Notes: generated by a model not told the origin, from the letters alone. A DNA stretch of 64,000 bases from Pseudomonas sp. UBA5706 (GCF_002419965.1 NZ_DIHC01000011.1:62491-126490); one strand, 5' to 3'. Shown: positions 10,513-20,424, numbered from the stretch's first letter. Translations and numbers: made by a program.

Positions 10513-10653
10513 TCACTTACCGCGATTGATCGCCTGCGGATCACCCAAAGGGCGGTAGGCCGCGTCGTTGAATTTGTAATTGCCGCTGCAGCCACCCAGG
10601 CCACAGACAACAACGAGGGTCAGCAACACGGCGTGCCAGCGACGAACAGACAT
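10513..10653 (-). CDS. small T6SS-locus lipoprotein (OrfX, PA1664-like)
   Basis: A 46-residue ORF not normally called because of its size. It has a start-proximal RR, a hydrophobic stretch LLTLVVVCGLGG and a lipobox-like GLGGC with cysteine 22, then a 24-residue mature tail rich in polar residues (YKFNDAAYRPLGDPQ). It sits between the sigma-54 activator gene and fha, the position of orfX (PA1664) in the P. aeruginosa H2 locus. The signal peptide and the position argue that it is real. Function is unknown; it may be an accessory periplasmic part of the membrane complex. Confidence 0.75.
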   Translation of the reverse strand: MSVRRWHAVLLTLVVVCGLGGCSGNYKFNDAAYRPLGDPQAINRGK

Positions 10654-10737
10654 CAGAGGGTCTCCAGGAAAACAGCAATGGGCACCGACCTTGCGGGTGG
10701 CACGGTTAGCGAAAAAAAAATGTTGAATTCGAGCAGC

Positions 10738-12261
10738 TCAGGCTTGTTCATCGGCACTCCGCAGGCTGATATTCAGGCGGCCCAGGCGGTAGAGAAAGGT
10801 GCGACGTGGCAGGCCGAGCTCACGGGCGGCGTTGGTTCGGTTGCCGTCGTTCTTGCGCAGGCAATCGAGCATCAGGCTGCGCTCGACCTGATCAAGCCGT
10901 TCGCGCAGGTTCAGGCTGCTGCTTCGCGGTACGGTGTCCACACGCAAGGAGAAATGCTCAACCAGTAACTCGTTACCCTCGCACAGCAACAGCGCCCGTT
11001 CGACCAAGCCCTTGAGCTCGCGCACGTTGCCGGGAAAGGCGTAGCTGGACAGATGGTCGAGCGCGGCGCTGGACCAACTCACTTCGTCGCGTTGCAAAAA
11101 CGAGCACGCTCTGTCGGCAAAGTGGCGCGCCAGGACCAGGATGTCCTCTTCGCGCTCGCGCAAGGCCGGCAACTCGATTGGGAATTGCTCCAGACGGTAG
11201 TACAGATCTTCACGAAACTGCCCGGTGCTGACCAAGGCAGGCAAATCCCGGTGTGTCGCGGCAACGATGCGCACGTCGACTTTGTGGGTCTGGTTGGAGC
11301 CCAGCGGGCGAATCTCTCCCTCCTGTAACACCCGCAGCAGCTTGGCCTGCAACGACAGCGGCATGTCGCCCACTTCGTCAAGCAGCAGTGTGCCGCCGTT
11401 GGCCGCGTCAAACAGCCCGGCCCGATCGCGGTCGGCGCCAGTAAACGCGCCTTTGCAATAGCCGAACAACTCGCTTTCAAGCAGGTTTTCTGGCAGCGCC
11501 GCGCAATTCTGCACGATGAAGCCCTTGGACCGACGCGGGCCACAATCATGAATGGCTCGGGCCACCAGCTCCTTGCCGGTACCGGTCTCTCCACGCAGTA
11601 ATACGGTATAGGGGCTGTGCAGGACTTTGCTGATCAGCGAATAAACTTGGCGCATGGCCGCACTGTTGCCGATCAAGCCATAGCCGCTGGCGCTGGGCGC
11701 ACTGATCGACAGCGCTGGCTGCTCAGCATTCGGCCGACGTAGCCTTTGCAGCAGATGCAGTTGGCTGACGACAAACGAACCCAGCTGACTGAATGAATTG
11801 GCAAATCCTTGCAGGTCGAGATGTTCGTGGCTGGCACACAACAACATACCCTCTGCGGCCCCTTGCTGGTTGACCAAGGGAACGCACAGCAGCGATTCCC
11901 AGGGTTTGGCCTGGCTCGGCAGGAAGTCGGTCTGGTGCACGCTGCGGCTCAGCTCGTTGAGGCTTATCACACGGTTCTGACACAGCGCAAATTGCAGCAG
12001 TTGCTCGGCGTTGTAGTCCGCACGCAGGCTTTCAACTTCACGGGGTTGCAGGTTGCCATCGAGGCACTCTGCATTCATCCCCAGTCGGGTATGAGTCGCG
12101 TCCAACAGGTACACTTGCGCTAATTCGCACCCACTGAGCTCGGTTAGACCACGCACGAAAGCCCCCAGCAGCGCCGCACCGTCGGTGGCCCGTGACAGAC
12201 TGGCGAACTGGGCCATCAGCGCTTCGGCGTACGCCAGCGGTTGTGGCACACAAGCAAACAT
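10738..12261 (-). CDS. sfa: sigma-54-dependent transcriptional activator of the T6SS (Sfa/VasH type)
   Basis: A 507-residue bacterial enhancer-binding protein. A GAF-like N-terminal domain (to about residue 160) is followed by an AAA+ domain with Walker A GETGTGKE, the sigma-54 contact motif GAFTGA and the Walker B LLLDEVGD, then a Fis-type helix-turn-helix (NRTNAARELGLPRRTF). It corresponds to sfa2 in the H2 locus. It should activate sigma-54 promoters of the T6SS, for which a candidate exists upstream of hcp at 23247-23263. The start was set at the ATG with GAGGTG upstream, 10 bp after the clpV stop. Confidence 0.93.
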   Translation of the reverse strand: MFACVPQPLAYAEALMAQFASLSRATDGAALLGAFVRGLTELSGCELAQVYLLDATHTRLGMNAECLDGNLQPREVESLRADYNAEQLLQFALCQNRVISLNELSRSVHQTDFLPSQAKPWESLLCVPLVNQQGAAEGMLLCASHEHLDLQGFANSFSQLGSFVVSQLHLLQRLRRPNAEQPALSISAPSASGYGLIGNSAAMRQVYSLISKVLHSPYTVLLRGETGTGKELVARAIHDCGPRRSKGFIVQNCAALPENLLESELFGYCKGAFTGADRDRAGLFDAANGGTLLLDEVGDMPLSLQAKLLRVLQEGEIRPLGSNQTHKVDVRIVAATHRDLPALVSTGQFREDLYYRLEQFPIELPALREREEDILVLARHFADRACSFLQRDEVSWSSAALDHLSSYAFPGNVRELKGLVERALLLCEGNELLVEHFSLRVDTVPRSSSLNLRERLDQVERSLMLDCLRKNDGNRTNAARELGLPRRTFLYRLGRLNISLRSADEQA

Positions 12262-12271
12262 CACGCCCACC

Positions 12272-14884
12272 TCATGCAAACTCGCAGGTGACGCTGGCAT
12301 TGCCGTCCAGCGTGGCGTGAATACGCTTGATGCTTTCGCCCGCCGCCATTGCGTCCAACAAACGATCGGCCACCAGTTGCAGCACGTGCAGGTCGAGCAG
12401 ATGGTTAATAAGCCGCGCGCCGCTGTCGCTCTGAGTGCAGCGTTGCGCCAGATGATCGACAAGGTTCTGGCAATAGGTGAAATCCAGCTGGCGGCGGTTC
12501 AAGCGCTCGCCAAGACGGCCGAGTTTTATCTCGATCAGCTCGCGCAGTATCGGGCCGCCAACCGGGTAATACGGCACGACGCGCATACGTGCCAGCAACG
12601 CCGGCTTGAAGTGCTTGCTGAGCACCGGGCGGATCGTTCCTTCGAGCACCTCGGCGCTTGGCCGCTCGCCGTTTTCACACAAGGCACTGATACGATCACT
12701 GCCCAGGTTGGATGTCATCAGGATCAACGTGTTGCGAAAATCGATTTCACGCCCTTCGCCGTCGTTGACCACGCCTTTGTCAAAGATCTGGTAGAACAGG
12801 TTGAGCACATCCGGGTCGGCCTTTTCGATTTCATCAAGCAGCACGACCGAATAGGGTTTGTGCCGCACCGCTTCGGTGAGCATGCCTCCCTCGCCGTAGC
12901 CGACATAGCCCGGCGGCGCGCCGATCAAGCGCGACACCGTGTGTTTCTCTTGGAATTCGGACATGTTGATGGTGGTGATAAAGCGATCTCCGCCATACAG
13001 CAGGTCCGCTAGCGCCAGCGCTGTTTCGGTCTTGCCGACACCGCTGGGACCCACCAGCAGGAATACACCCACGGGCGCATCAGGCTTGTTCAGCCCGGCT
13101 GCAGCGGCGCGCATTGATCGGTCTAGCGCATGCACCGCCTGGTCCTGGCCACGAATGCGCAGTCGCAGGTCGGTGGCGAAACTGGCGACCCTGGCATTGT
13201 GCTCACGGGCCAGTTGCCCCAACGGTACGCCCGTCCAGGCGCTGATCACTTCGGCGACCAGGCGCGGGCACACTTCAAAGCTCACCAAGCGCTCTTTGAC
13301 TTGCAGTGCAGCCAGGGCTCTGCAGGTGTCGTTCAGGGCAAATTCCAAGGACTGAACGGTTTCGAACTCGCTGTTTTCAGCTTCTTCGGCGACCGGCGCC
13401 GCAGCGGCTTCGCGCGCTTGCGCCAGTTGCCGCCGCAGCTCCAGCAAACGTTCGGCCAACGCCTTCTGGTCAGTCCAGAGTGTTTCCAGCGCCGCCCTTT
13501 GCGCTTCGGCGTCTTCCAGGCGAGCCTCCAGCGCCGTCAGGGCTTGTTGATCCACCACCAAGCCCGCCTCGACATCACGACGCCAGGCCTGGCATTGACG
13601 ACCGCCTTCGGCCAGTTCGCCACGCAGGCGCTCAAGGCTTTCCGGGACGGCGGCCAGGCTGATGCGCACGCGGGCGCAAGCGGTGTCGAGTACATCAACA
13701 GCTTTGTCCGGTAACTGTCGTCCCGCCAAATAGCGCGCCGACAGCTCGGCAGCCGCAACAACAGCATCGTCACGCAGGTAGATACCGTGGCTCTTCTCAT
13801 AGACCTGCGCCAGGCCACGCAAAATGGTCACCGCTTCATTGACCGTCGGTTCATGCAACTGCACCGGCTGGAAACGGCGTGCCAATGCAGGGTCCTTCTC
13901 GAAGTACTTCTTGTACTCTGCCCAAGTGGTGGCAGCGATAGTGCGCAACTCGCCACGGGCCAGTGCAGGCTTGAGCAGGTTGGCGGCGTCCGAGCCGCCC
14001 GCGTTGCCTCCGGCACCGATCAGCATGTGCGCCTCGTCGATAAACAAAATAATCGGTTTTGGCGAAGCCTTGACCTCATCGATCACGCCTTTGAGGCGGC
14101 GCTCGAACTCACCCTTGATGCTGGCTCCGGCCTGCAGGAGTCCCAGGTCCAGCGACAGCAGCTCGATCCCTTTCAACACTTGCGGTACTTCACCGGCGGC
14201 GATGCGCGTGGCAAGGCCTTCGACAATCGCGGTCTTACCCACACCGGCTTCGCCAACCACAATGGGATTGTTCTTGCGGCGTCGGGCGAGAATGTCCACC
14301 ATCTGCCGAATGGCGCCGTCACGGCACAACACAGGGTCGAGTTTTCCGTCGCGCGCCTGCTGGGTCAGGTTATGCGTGAACCGCTCGAGCAACGACTCCC
14401 CCGATACGGCAGTTTTGGCCGTGTTGGTTTTGTCCTGCTGGGACAGGGCGAACGTTTTGAGTCGATCGATATTCAACCTGGCCAGCAACGGCTGGTAGCG
14501 ACTGCCGGCGTAGCGCATCGGGTTACGCAACAGTGCGAGGATCAGCGCGGCTTGCTCGACCTGGGTCTGGCCCAGCTCAAGGTTGGCCACCAACAACCCA
14601 TCTTGCAGCCATTGCACCAAGTCCGGGGCGAACACCGGGTTGCGCGAGGCACTATGCTCGACTCGCGACTGCAAGGCGGCGCTCAATTCACCGGTATCGA
14701 CGTCGGCATCCTGCAGCGCACGGGAGAGCAGGCCCAGCGGCCGCTCCAGCAGCCCCAGCAACAAGTCTTCCACCAAAACCTTGCTGCCGCCACGGGCAAC
14801 ACAACGCTCGGCCGAGCGCTCGAGGTCGCGACGGGTTTCGGCGTCCAGCGCCTGTATCAGTTGCTGCAGATCTACGTTGCTCAT
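12272..14884 (-). CDS. clpV: T6SS sheath-disassembly ATPase ClpV (TssH)
   Basis: An 870-residue Hsp100/ClpB-like AAA+ ATPase that recycles contracted TssB-TssC sheaths. An N-terminal Clp_N domain is followed by the first nucleotide-binding domain (Walker A GEAGVGKT near residue 215, Walker B ILFIDEAH), a coiled-coil middle region, and a second nucleotide-binding domain (GPSGVGKTETALA near residue 612, VVLLDEIEKA). The T6SS context separates it from housekeeping ClpB. It lies 11 bp after tssG. Confidence 0.96.
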   Translation of the reverse strand: MSNVDLQQLIQALDAETRRDLERSAERCVARGGSKVLVEDLLLGLLERPLGLLSRALQDADVDTGELSAALQSRVEHSASRNPVFAPDLVQWLQDGLLVANLELGQTQVEQAALILALLRNPMRYAGSRYQPLLARLNIDRLKTFALSQQDKTNTAKTAVSGESLLERFTHNLTQQARDGKLDPVLCRDGAIRQMVDILARRRKNNPIVVGEAGVGKTAIVEGLATRIAAGEVPQVLKGIELLSLDLGLLQAGASIKGEFERRLKGVIDEVKASPKPIILFIDEAHMLIGAGGNAGGSDAANLLKPALARGELRTIAATTWAEYKKYFEKDPALARRFQPVQLHEPTVNEAVTILRGLAQVYEKSHGIYLRDDAVVAAAELSARYLAGRQLPDKAVDVLDTACARVRISLAAVPESLERLRGELAEGGRQCQAWRRDVEAGLVVDQQALTALEARLEDAEAQRAALETLWTDQKALAERLLELRRQLAQAREAAAAPVAEEAENSEFETVQSLEFALNDTCRALAALQVKERLVSFEVCPRLVAEVISAWTGVPLGQLAREHNARVASFATDLRLRIRGQDQAVHALDRSMRAAAAGLNKPDAPVGVFLLVGPSGVGKTETALALADLLYGGDRFITTINMSEFQEKHTVSRLIGAPPGYVGYGEGGMLTEAVRHKPYSVVLLDEIEKADPDVLNLFYQIFDKGVVNDGEGREIDFRNTLILMTSNLGSDRISALCENGERPSAEVLEGTIRPVLSKHFKPALLARMRVVPYYPVGGPILRELIEIKLGRLGERLNRRQLDFTYCQNLVDHLAQRCTQSDSGARLINHLLDLHVLQLVADRLLDAMAAGESIKRIHATLDGNASVTCEFA

Positions 14885-14895
14885 GACTTACATCC

Positions 14896-15903
14896 TTAAT
14901 GAAGTTTGCTGCTCAGGGTGACGACACCGCCTGCGTGTTCGTGACCGAGCCAACTGGTCCAGCCCAGCCGGCAAACGTTTTGTTCACCGATGCGCAACTC
15001 GCGAATTTCTTCGTGGCGCAACACCAACCGTATGTCGTAGTCAAGCGGGTCACGCAGGGTGAACCGCACCAGCGCGCGCAGCGGCTGGTAACCAAAACCG
15101 ATCGGCAGGAATTCGTGAAACCGCTGCCAGTCCAGCTCGCGAATGTGGATACGGAACTTGCCGCTGCGGTCGCGCACGCTTTGCCCCAACACCATGCTTT
15201 CGCCGAGCATAGTGTTGGCGAGCCCCAGGCAATTACGTTGCTCCCCGAGGACCGCGACGCGGCGCTCGATGCACTGCTCAATGTTCAACTCGGCATGCTT
15301 GAAGTAATAACGCAGCACCGCTTCAATCAACGCCGCCGAGTGCGCGCGCAAACTCAGCAAACCGAGGTATGGCAACAGCCTTTTCCAGTTCAGTTCCTGG
15401 GCGCGGCGAATCTCTTCGCCGCCCAGACCGATCAGCGCAAACAGCTGGGTCGAGAACGGGTCGATGGCGCCGCTTTCGAAACTGACGTGGTAGCGGTACT
15501 TTTTCCAGATCGGCAGCATCAGCCGTTGCAAGCGATGGTGGAACAGGTCGAGGAAGTTGCGTGTCGGGTTACCCTCCTCGCTGTCGCCCAACGCCTGCTC
15601 GCCATAAAACGCCGGCAGCGGCGAGCCCGAGCCCACCAGGCCCATCAGGTTGCAACGCAGGCGCGCCCGCGTCTGTCCGTGCTCGTTAAAAAACTCCACG
15701 CGATCGATATCACTGGCCGGAAAGCCCAGGCTTGGGTTGGCCTGGAACTCCAACTGGTCATACAGCTCGTCCTGCCCCAGGTGCGGGTGGGCCTCGCGCA
15801 AGCGCTCGACCACCAGCAACACGGCCTGAAACAATGAGTACTCGCGTATACCTCGGGTCAGCGCGCTTAAAGAAGCGGCTGCAGGCCCATACGGGGTGTC
15901 CAT
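14896..15903 (-). CDS. tssG: T6SS baseplate protein TssG
   Basis: A 335-residue TssG/VasB family protein, partner of TssF in the baseplate wedge. The N-terminal motif IREYSLFQAV and the segment ASDIDRVEF are typical. The start used gives the usual family N-terminus and overlaps the end of tssF by 37 bp, which fits translational coupling. Confidence 0.94.
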   Translation of the reverse strand: MDTPYGPAAASLSALTRGIREYSLFQAVLLVVERLREAHPHLGQDELYDQLEFQANPSLGFPASDIDRVEFFNEHGQTRARLRCNLMGLVGSGSPLPAFYGEQALGDSEEGNPTRNFLDLFHHRLQRLMLPIWKKYRYHVSFESGAIDPFSTQLFALIGLGGEEIRRAQELNWKRLLPYLGLLSLRAHSAALIEAVLRYYFKHAELNIEQCIERRVAVLGEQRNCLGLANTMLGESMVLGQSVRDRSGKFRIHIRELDWQRFHEFLPIGFGYQPLRALVRFTLRDPLDYDIRLVLRHEEIRELRIGEQNVCRLGWTSWLGHEHAGGVVTLSSKLH

Positions 15904-17654
15904 TGGTACACCTCTCCCTGTGCGCTTTTTACCCGCAGCTCGTGGAACGAATTGAGACTGGCGTAAAGCGCGAAGAACTCGTTAAGAACCGAGGCGAATA
16001 GGAACAGGTCGCCCTCGCCTATATAGCCTTGCGGGTCGATGGTCAGCTCGGTGCGCAAGCCCCGCACCGGCAACCCGCGATGCAGGCGGTCGACATGCTG
16101 ATGCTTGATCGACTTGAGGCCGCCGAGCAGGCGCTTGCTGATCTTCTCGGCCTGCTGGTCGTAGTAGCGCGGCAAATCGTAGGTTTCGAGAATCACCTTC
16201 AAAGCGCTAACGTCCGCCAAGGACAGGTAGTTGAGCGACATATTGCTGATCAACTTCCACAGAAAATCCCGGGTCAGCGGCGGCGCAAAGCTCGACGTGG
16301 CCGGGGTGATATTGCGGAAACTGAGAAATTCCGGGGTCTCTTCGCACGCCTGGTTGATATCACCCAGCTTGAGCTTGCGCGGCAGGTTCTGGTTGGTGCA
16401 CATCAGCTCGATCGATAGGGTTTCATGGGCTTCAGTGTGGCGGGTACCAAAGCTCAAGTACGTGTCGAGGCCGTCGTGCAGCATCGAAGAACGCTGGCGA
16501 ATGCTGTAGTGGGGCCGGCTGTTGGGCACGTCGAAACTGGGGTCATGTTCGAACGACTCGAACGGCACGTATTCCTGATAACCCAAGCCGCCGGGCTTCC
16601 AGCCGGTGACGGTTTCTACCGAGAATACTCCGCAGTGTTCCAAACCATGCTCGGACGGCAGCAGCAGGTACTCGTCCTGCTTGCCATCAAGGCGAATCGG
16701 CAACGCATCGTGCTTGAAGAGGTTGACGATGGGCGTGCAATGCAGCTTCACGTTATCCAGGGTCGGACGCATGCGCATCACCCCGCTCTTGCGGATATCG
16801 AAGCGTAACTCCAGGCCGCGCATCTGCTTGAGGATGTCCTCGGGCAACGCCTTTAGCAGATCCAGGCCGTTGACATCGACAAACAGAAACTTGTCCTGGA
16901 ACGCGAAATACTCTTGCAGATAGCGGTAGCCGCGAAAGGTATTCAACGGATACGGGATCAACGCCTCTTCTTCGGCAAACCCCACCGGCTGCACCCGGTC
17001 ACCGGGCAACTTGAACGCCATCGGTTGGCCACTGACGCCAGCGATCGGCTTACCGGCGCCATCAAGCGGCACGAGCTCAATCCCGGTCAGGTTGCGCAAT
17101 AGGCTCAGGTACAGCATCTGGCTGATATAGCGCTCACCGGCAAAATGCAGACGCACGCGGTTCAACGCCAATTCACCCAAATGCCCATCGGCACTCATCT
17201 CCAGACGCAGGCTCAACAGCGAACCGTTGCCCTTGACCGAGTACGTCAGCGCCGCCAGGTCCAGCGCCTGCACATCGGTGGGGTAACAGGTACGGAAGCG
17301 ACAACGCACATCATTGATCGGCTTGCTTTCAACCGGCGTATCCCGCTCCACCAACATCGCCGGCCCGGCGTGCTTCGAGGGGTCAAATTGCAAAATGCTG
17401 AATGCCGGCAACGGCCGCATGTAATTGGGCCATAGCAGATGCATCAACGAATGGCTGAGCTCGGGTAGCTCGTCGTCCAGCTTTTGGCGCAAGCGCCCGG
17501 TCAGAAACGCGAAACCTTCCAGTAACCGCTCTACGTCCGGATCCCGCCCGGCCTGGCCAAGGAAAGGCGCCAACGCCGGGCTACGCTCGGCGAATCGACG
17601 ACCTAACTGGCGAAGTGCGGTGAGTTCGCTTTGGTAGTAGTGGTTAAAAGACAC
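15867..17654 (-). CDS. tssF: T6SS baseplate protein TssF
   Basis: A 595-residue TssF/VasA family protein. The start region FNHYYQSELTALRQLGRRFA and the segment DPDVERLLEGFAFL are characteristic of the family, and the length is normal. Unlike the tight junctions elsewhere in the operon, 661 bp of AT-rich non-coding DNA plus a PAAR remnant separate it from tssE upstream, so transcription must either read through that insertion or restart within it. Confidence 0.95.
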   Translation of the reverse strand: MSFNHYYQSELTALRQLGRRFAERSPALAPFLGQAGRDPDVERLLEGFAFLTGRLRQKLDDELPELSHSLMHLLWPNYMRPLPAFSILQFDPSKHAGPAMLVERDTPVESKPINDVRCRFRTCYPTDVQALDLAALTYSVKGNGSLLSLRLEMSADGHLGELALNRVRLHFAGERYISQMLYLSLLRNLTGIELVPLDGAGKPIAGVSGQPMAFKLPGDRVQPVGFAEEEALIPYPLNTFRGYRYLQEYFAFQDKFLFVDVNGLDLLKALPEDILKQMRGLELRFDIRKSGVMRMRPTLDNVKLHCTPIVNLFKHDALPIRLDGKQDEYLLLPSEHGLEHCGVFSVETVTGWKPGGLGYQEYVPFESFEHDPSFDVPNSRPHYSIRQRSSMLHDGLDTYLSFGTRHTEAHETLSIELMCTNQNLPRKLKLGDINQACEETPEFLSFRNITPATSSFAPPLTRDFLWKLISNMSLNYLSLADVSALKVILETYDLPRYYDQQAEKISKRLLGGLKSIKHQHVDRLHRGLPVRGLRTELTIDPQGYIGEGDLFLFASVLNEFFALYASLNSFHELRVKSAQGEVYQWTPRMGLQPLL

Positions 17655-18315
17655 GGTGTTGCTGCCTATTGTTGAATTTCATAAATAAAGCGGCCTGTAG
17701 AGCGCAAGCGTGGATCGGATATCCCATAACTCACTATCAGCGGAGTTGATAGCAAGGTCAGAACCGATCAATATTTTGCGTTCGCAGTAAAACTTCACGT
17801 TCTGCTGTCCATCGCAGGACAAGCGCAAAGGTACTCATACTCATGTCAACCTGCTCTATTCCATGGCTCGAAAACTGGTTTTTCGGAGGGTGAACAAACC
17901 GATACTATCCTCCACCACTAACGTTATCGGACGCCTATTCAACTTAACAGGCATAAAGCCAACATATTTAAAATGTCAAACACTTGGAAGACCAGACTCG
18001 CAGCCATGCCTATTGCCACTCCGCAAGAAATAAGAACACCTTAGCCAGATCTGTAAAAAGTGCCGTATTGATGCGCGACGCAACCAACACCCTCTATGAG
18101 AAATTTAATAATAGCGCCCAACTAAACTTCTGACTCATGCTTTTACACTTTATATTTGGCAAGTTCTTGCGCAGTGAACACGGTCTTTAGCGCAACAGTT
18201 GCAGCGATAATCGTCTCCAAAGACCCCACCCCACATTAATGAAAACAGTGACATGTTTTGATTTAGTCCCGGGCAAGAAATTTGTAGACATTCCAGATGG
18301 AGCTGTACCTATTTT
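17655..18315. other. AT-rich decayed stretch inside the T6SS operon
   Basis: 661 bp with no intact gene and clearly lower GC than the flanking tss genes. On the minus strand a short frame reads IIAATVALKTVF then AQELAKYKV and stops, which looks like a fragment of a former coding region. The stretch directly follows the broken PAAR gene in the direction of transcription, where an effector or adaptor gene might once have been. Confidence 0.5.
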
Positions 18316-18519
18316 TTAATTCCGCTCCCAGAACAGATGCGGTAGCTCAGTCCATCCACTCTTTACCACTGGCCGTTTTAAATGCAAGAAACGATTGAAC
18401 AAGCCGGGAATAACGACCGTCAATGGCGCCACAAACGCCGCCGGCGATGGGGTGGTGCCGTGGCCGGAAACGGGGCAAACGGCGAGGTTGGTAATTTGGG
18501 CAGCGGGCTTTGCTGACAT
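18316..18519 (-). pseudogene. PAAR-domain protein remnant, frame-broken
   Basis: The first 24 codons encode a clear PAAR N-terminus (PAAQITNLAVCPVSGHGT). After that the frame loses similarity; one extra base near 18445 would restore a PIAGG continuation, so a 1-bp deletion is likely. The following sequence does not look like PAAR in any frame, so further loss has occurred. PAAR proteins cap the VgrG spike tip and often carry effectors. The fragment lies 9 bp after tssE in the same direction and would have been part of the operon. Confidence 0.65.
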
Positions 18520-18528
18520 GCGGGCTCC

Positions 18529-18936
18529 TTAGTTGACCTGGACTTGACCACAGCCATCGAGGCGCGCGGAGAAACTGATCTGGCGCTTGAACCCTTCAAC
18601 TTCGAGCAGGCCTTCTATGCTGAAGGACAGGCGCAGTTGATCGTGTTCACGCGGCAGGGAAGTGACACGCACATTGCTCAGGCGTGGCTCGTAGGCTTCG
18701 ATAAAGCATTCGATGGCCAGGCGCGCTTGACTCAGAGAGTCGTGCAGGCTTAGGCGCATATCATTGAGATCGGGCAACCCGTAGTCGGCCAGCGTTTGTA
18801 CACTGCCGGCCCGGGTGCTGAGCATTTTGCCCAGATGGGCAGCCACCGACGCCGTGGCGCAGATCTCACGGCTCCAGCCGACGCGGATATTCGCGTCGCC
18901 ACCCAGGCGTTCGAAAAGACTGCCGTATCCGTGCAT
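18529..18936 (-). CDS. tssE: T6SS baseplate protein TssE
   Basis: A 135-residue gp25-like baseplate protein. The N-terminal SLFERLGG and the central YGLPDLNDM are the usual TssE motifs, and the length is normal. It begins 12 bp after the tssC stop. It connects the baseplate to the first sheath ring. Confidence 0.93.
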   Translation of the reverse strand: MHGYGSLFERLGGDANIRVGWSREICATASVAAHLGKMLSTRAGSVQTLADYGLPDLNDMRLSLHDSLSQARLAIECFIEAYEPRLSNVRVTSLPREHDQLRLSFSIEGLLEVEGFKRQISFSARLDGCGQVQVN

Positions 18937-18948
18937 GAAGGGCTCCGT

Positions 18949-20424
18949 TTACTCTTTGTCGAGTTTGCCGACCAGCGACAAGGTGAAGTCCGCACCCATG
19001 TACTTGAAGTGCGGGCGTACGTTGAGGCTGACGCGGTACCAACCAGGCTCGCCTTCAACGTCGCTGACGATCACCTGTGCCGCGCGTAGCGGACGTCGAC
19101 CACGCACTTCAGCGCATGGGTTCTCCTGGTCCGCCACGTATTGGCGGATCCACTTGTTGAGTTCCAGCTCGAGGTCGGTGCGTTCCTTCCACGAACCGAG
19201 TTGCTCGCGCTGCAACACTTTCAGATAGTGAGCCAGGCGGTTGACGATCATCATGTACGGCAGTTGCGTGCCGAGCTTGTAGTTCAGCTCTGCAGCCTTG
19301 CCTTCGGCGCTGATGCCGAAGAACTTCGGTTTCTGCACCGAGCTGGCGGAGAAGAACGCCGCGTTGTCGGAACCCTTGCGCATGGTCAGGGAGATGAAGC
19401 CTTCCTCGGCCAGTTCGTATTCACGACGGTCTGAAACCAGAACCTCGGTAGGAATCTTGGTTTCGATTTCGCCCATGCTTTCAAAATGGTGCAACGGAAG
19501 ATCTTCCACCGCGCCACCGCTCTGCGGACCGATGATGTTCGGGCACCAGCGGAACTTGGCAAAACTGTCGGTCAACTTGGTGCCCAACGCGTAGGCCGTG
19601 TTGCCCCACAGGTAGTGTTCGTGGCTGTTGGCGACGGTTTCTTTGTAGACGAACGATTTGACCGGATTTTCTTCCGGGTCGTACGGGTTACGGAGCAAGA
19701 AACGCGGAACGGTCAGGCCGATGTAGCGGGAGTCTTCCGACTGGCGGAAGCTCTGCCACTTGGCGAACTGCGGGCCTTCGAAATGATCCTTCAAATCCTT
19801 AAGGTCCGGCAGGCCAGTGAAGCTTTCCAGGCCGAAGAACTTCGGGCCGGCAGCAGCAATGAACGGCGCGTGGGACATGCAGGCAACGCTGGACACGTAC
19901 TGCATCAGCTTCACGTCCGGCGAGCTTGGGGACATGAAGTAGTTAGCGATGATCGCGCCCACCGGCTGGCCACCAAACTGGCCGTATTCAGCGGTGTAAA
20001 TGTGCTTGTACAGACCGGATTGCATAACTTCCGGCGAGTCTTCGAAATCGTCCAGCAGGTCGTCTTTGGAGACGTTGAGGATTTCGATTTTGATGTTTTC
20101 TCGGAAGTTGGTGCGGTCGACCAGCAATTGCAAACCGCGCCATGCAGATTCCAGGGACTGGAAGTCAGCATGGTGCAAAATCTCGTCCATCTGGCGGCTG
20201 AGTTTGGCGTCGATCTCGGCAATCATGCGATCGACCATGGCCTTCTTAACCAGCTCACCATTGTTCTGTGGCTTGAGCAGCTCTTCGATGAAAGCCGACA
20301 CGCCGCGCTTGGCAATGTCGTAGGCTTCGTCGTCCGGCGTCAGGCGAGTTTCGGCGATGATGCTGTCGAGAATACTGAGTTCGCCGCTGTCGGCGTGTTT
20401 TTGCTGTACTGCGCTAGTGGTCAT
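18949..20424 (-). CDS. tssC: T6SS contractile sheath large subunit TssC (VipB)
   Basis: A 491-residue sheath protein that assembles with TssB into the contractile tube. The family segments LSRQMDEILHHADFQSLESAWRG (given here by position, about residues 73-95) and FRENIKIE are present. Length is normal and no break is seen. It follows tssB after 27 bp. Confidence 0.96.
   Translation of the reverse strand: MTTSAVQQKHADSGELSILDSIIAETRLTPDDEAYDIAKRGVSAFIEELLKPQNNGELVKKAMVDRMIAEIDAKLSRQMDEILHHADFQSLESAWRGLQLLVDRTNFRENIKIEILNVSKDDLLDDFEDSPEVMQSGLYKHIYTAEYGQFGGQPVGAIIANYFMSPSSPDVKLMQYVSSVACMSHAPFIAAAGPKFFGLESFTGLPDLKDLKDHFEGPQFAKWQSFRQSEDSRYIGLTVPRFLLRNPYDPEENPVKSFVYKETVANSHEHYLWGNTAYALGTKLTDSFAKFRWCPNIIGPQSGGAVEDLPLHHFESMGEIETKIPTEVLVSDRREYELAEEGFISLTMRKGSDNAAFFSASSVQKPKFFGISAEGKAAELNYKLGTQLPYMMIVNRLAHYLKVLQREQLGSWKERTDLELELNKWIRQYVADQENPCAEVRGRRPLRAAQVIVSDVEGEPGWYRVSLNVRPHFKYMGADFTLSLVGKLDKE

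Noticed and set aside
10654..10737. TGGCACGG on the plus strand resembling a sigma-54 -24 element
   Set aside because: It points away from the downstream genes and no GC-containing -12 element occurs at the correct distance on either strand.
13787..14899. 370-codon plus-strand open frame
   Set aside because: Antisense to clpV; no recognisable protein and no start signal.
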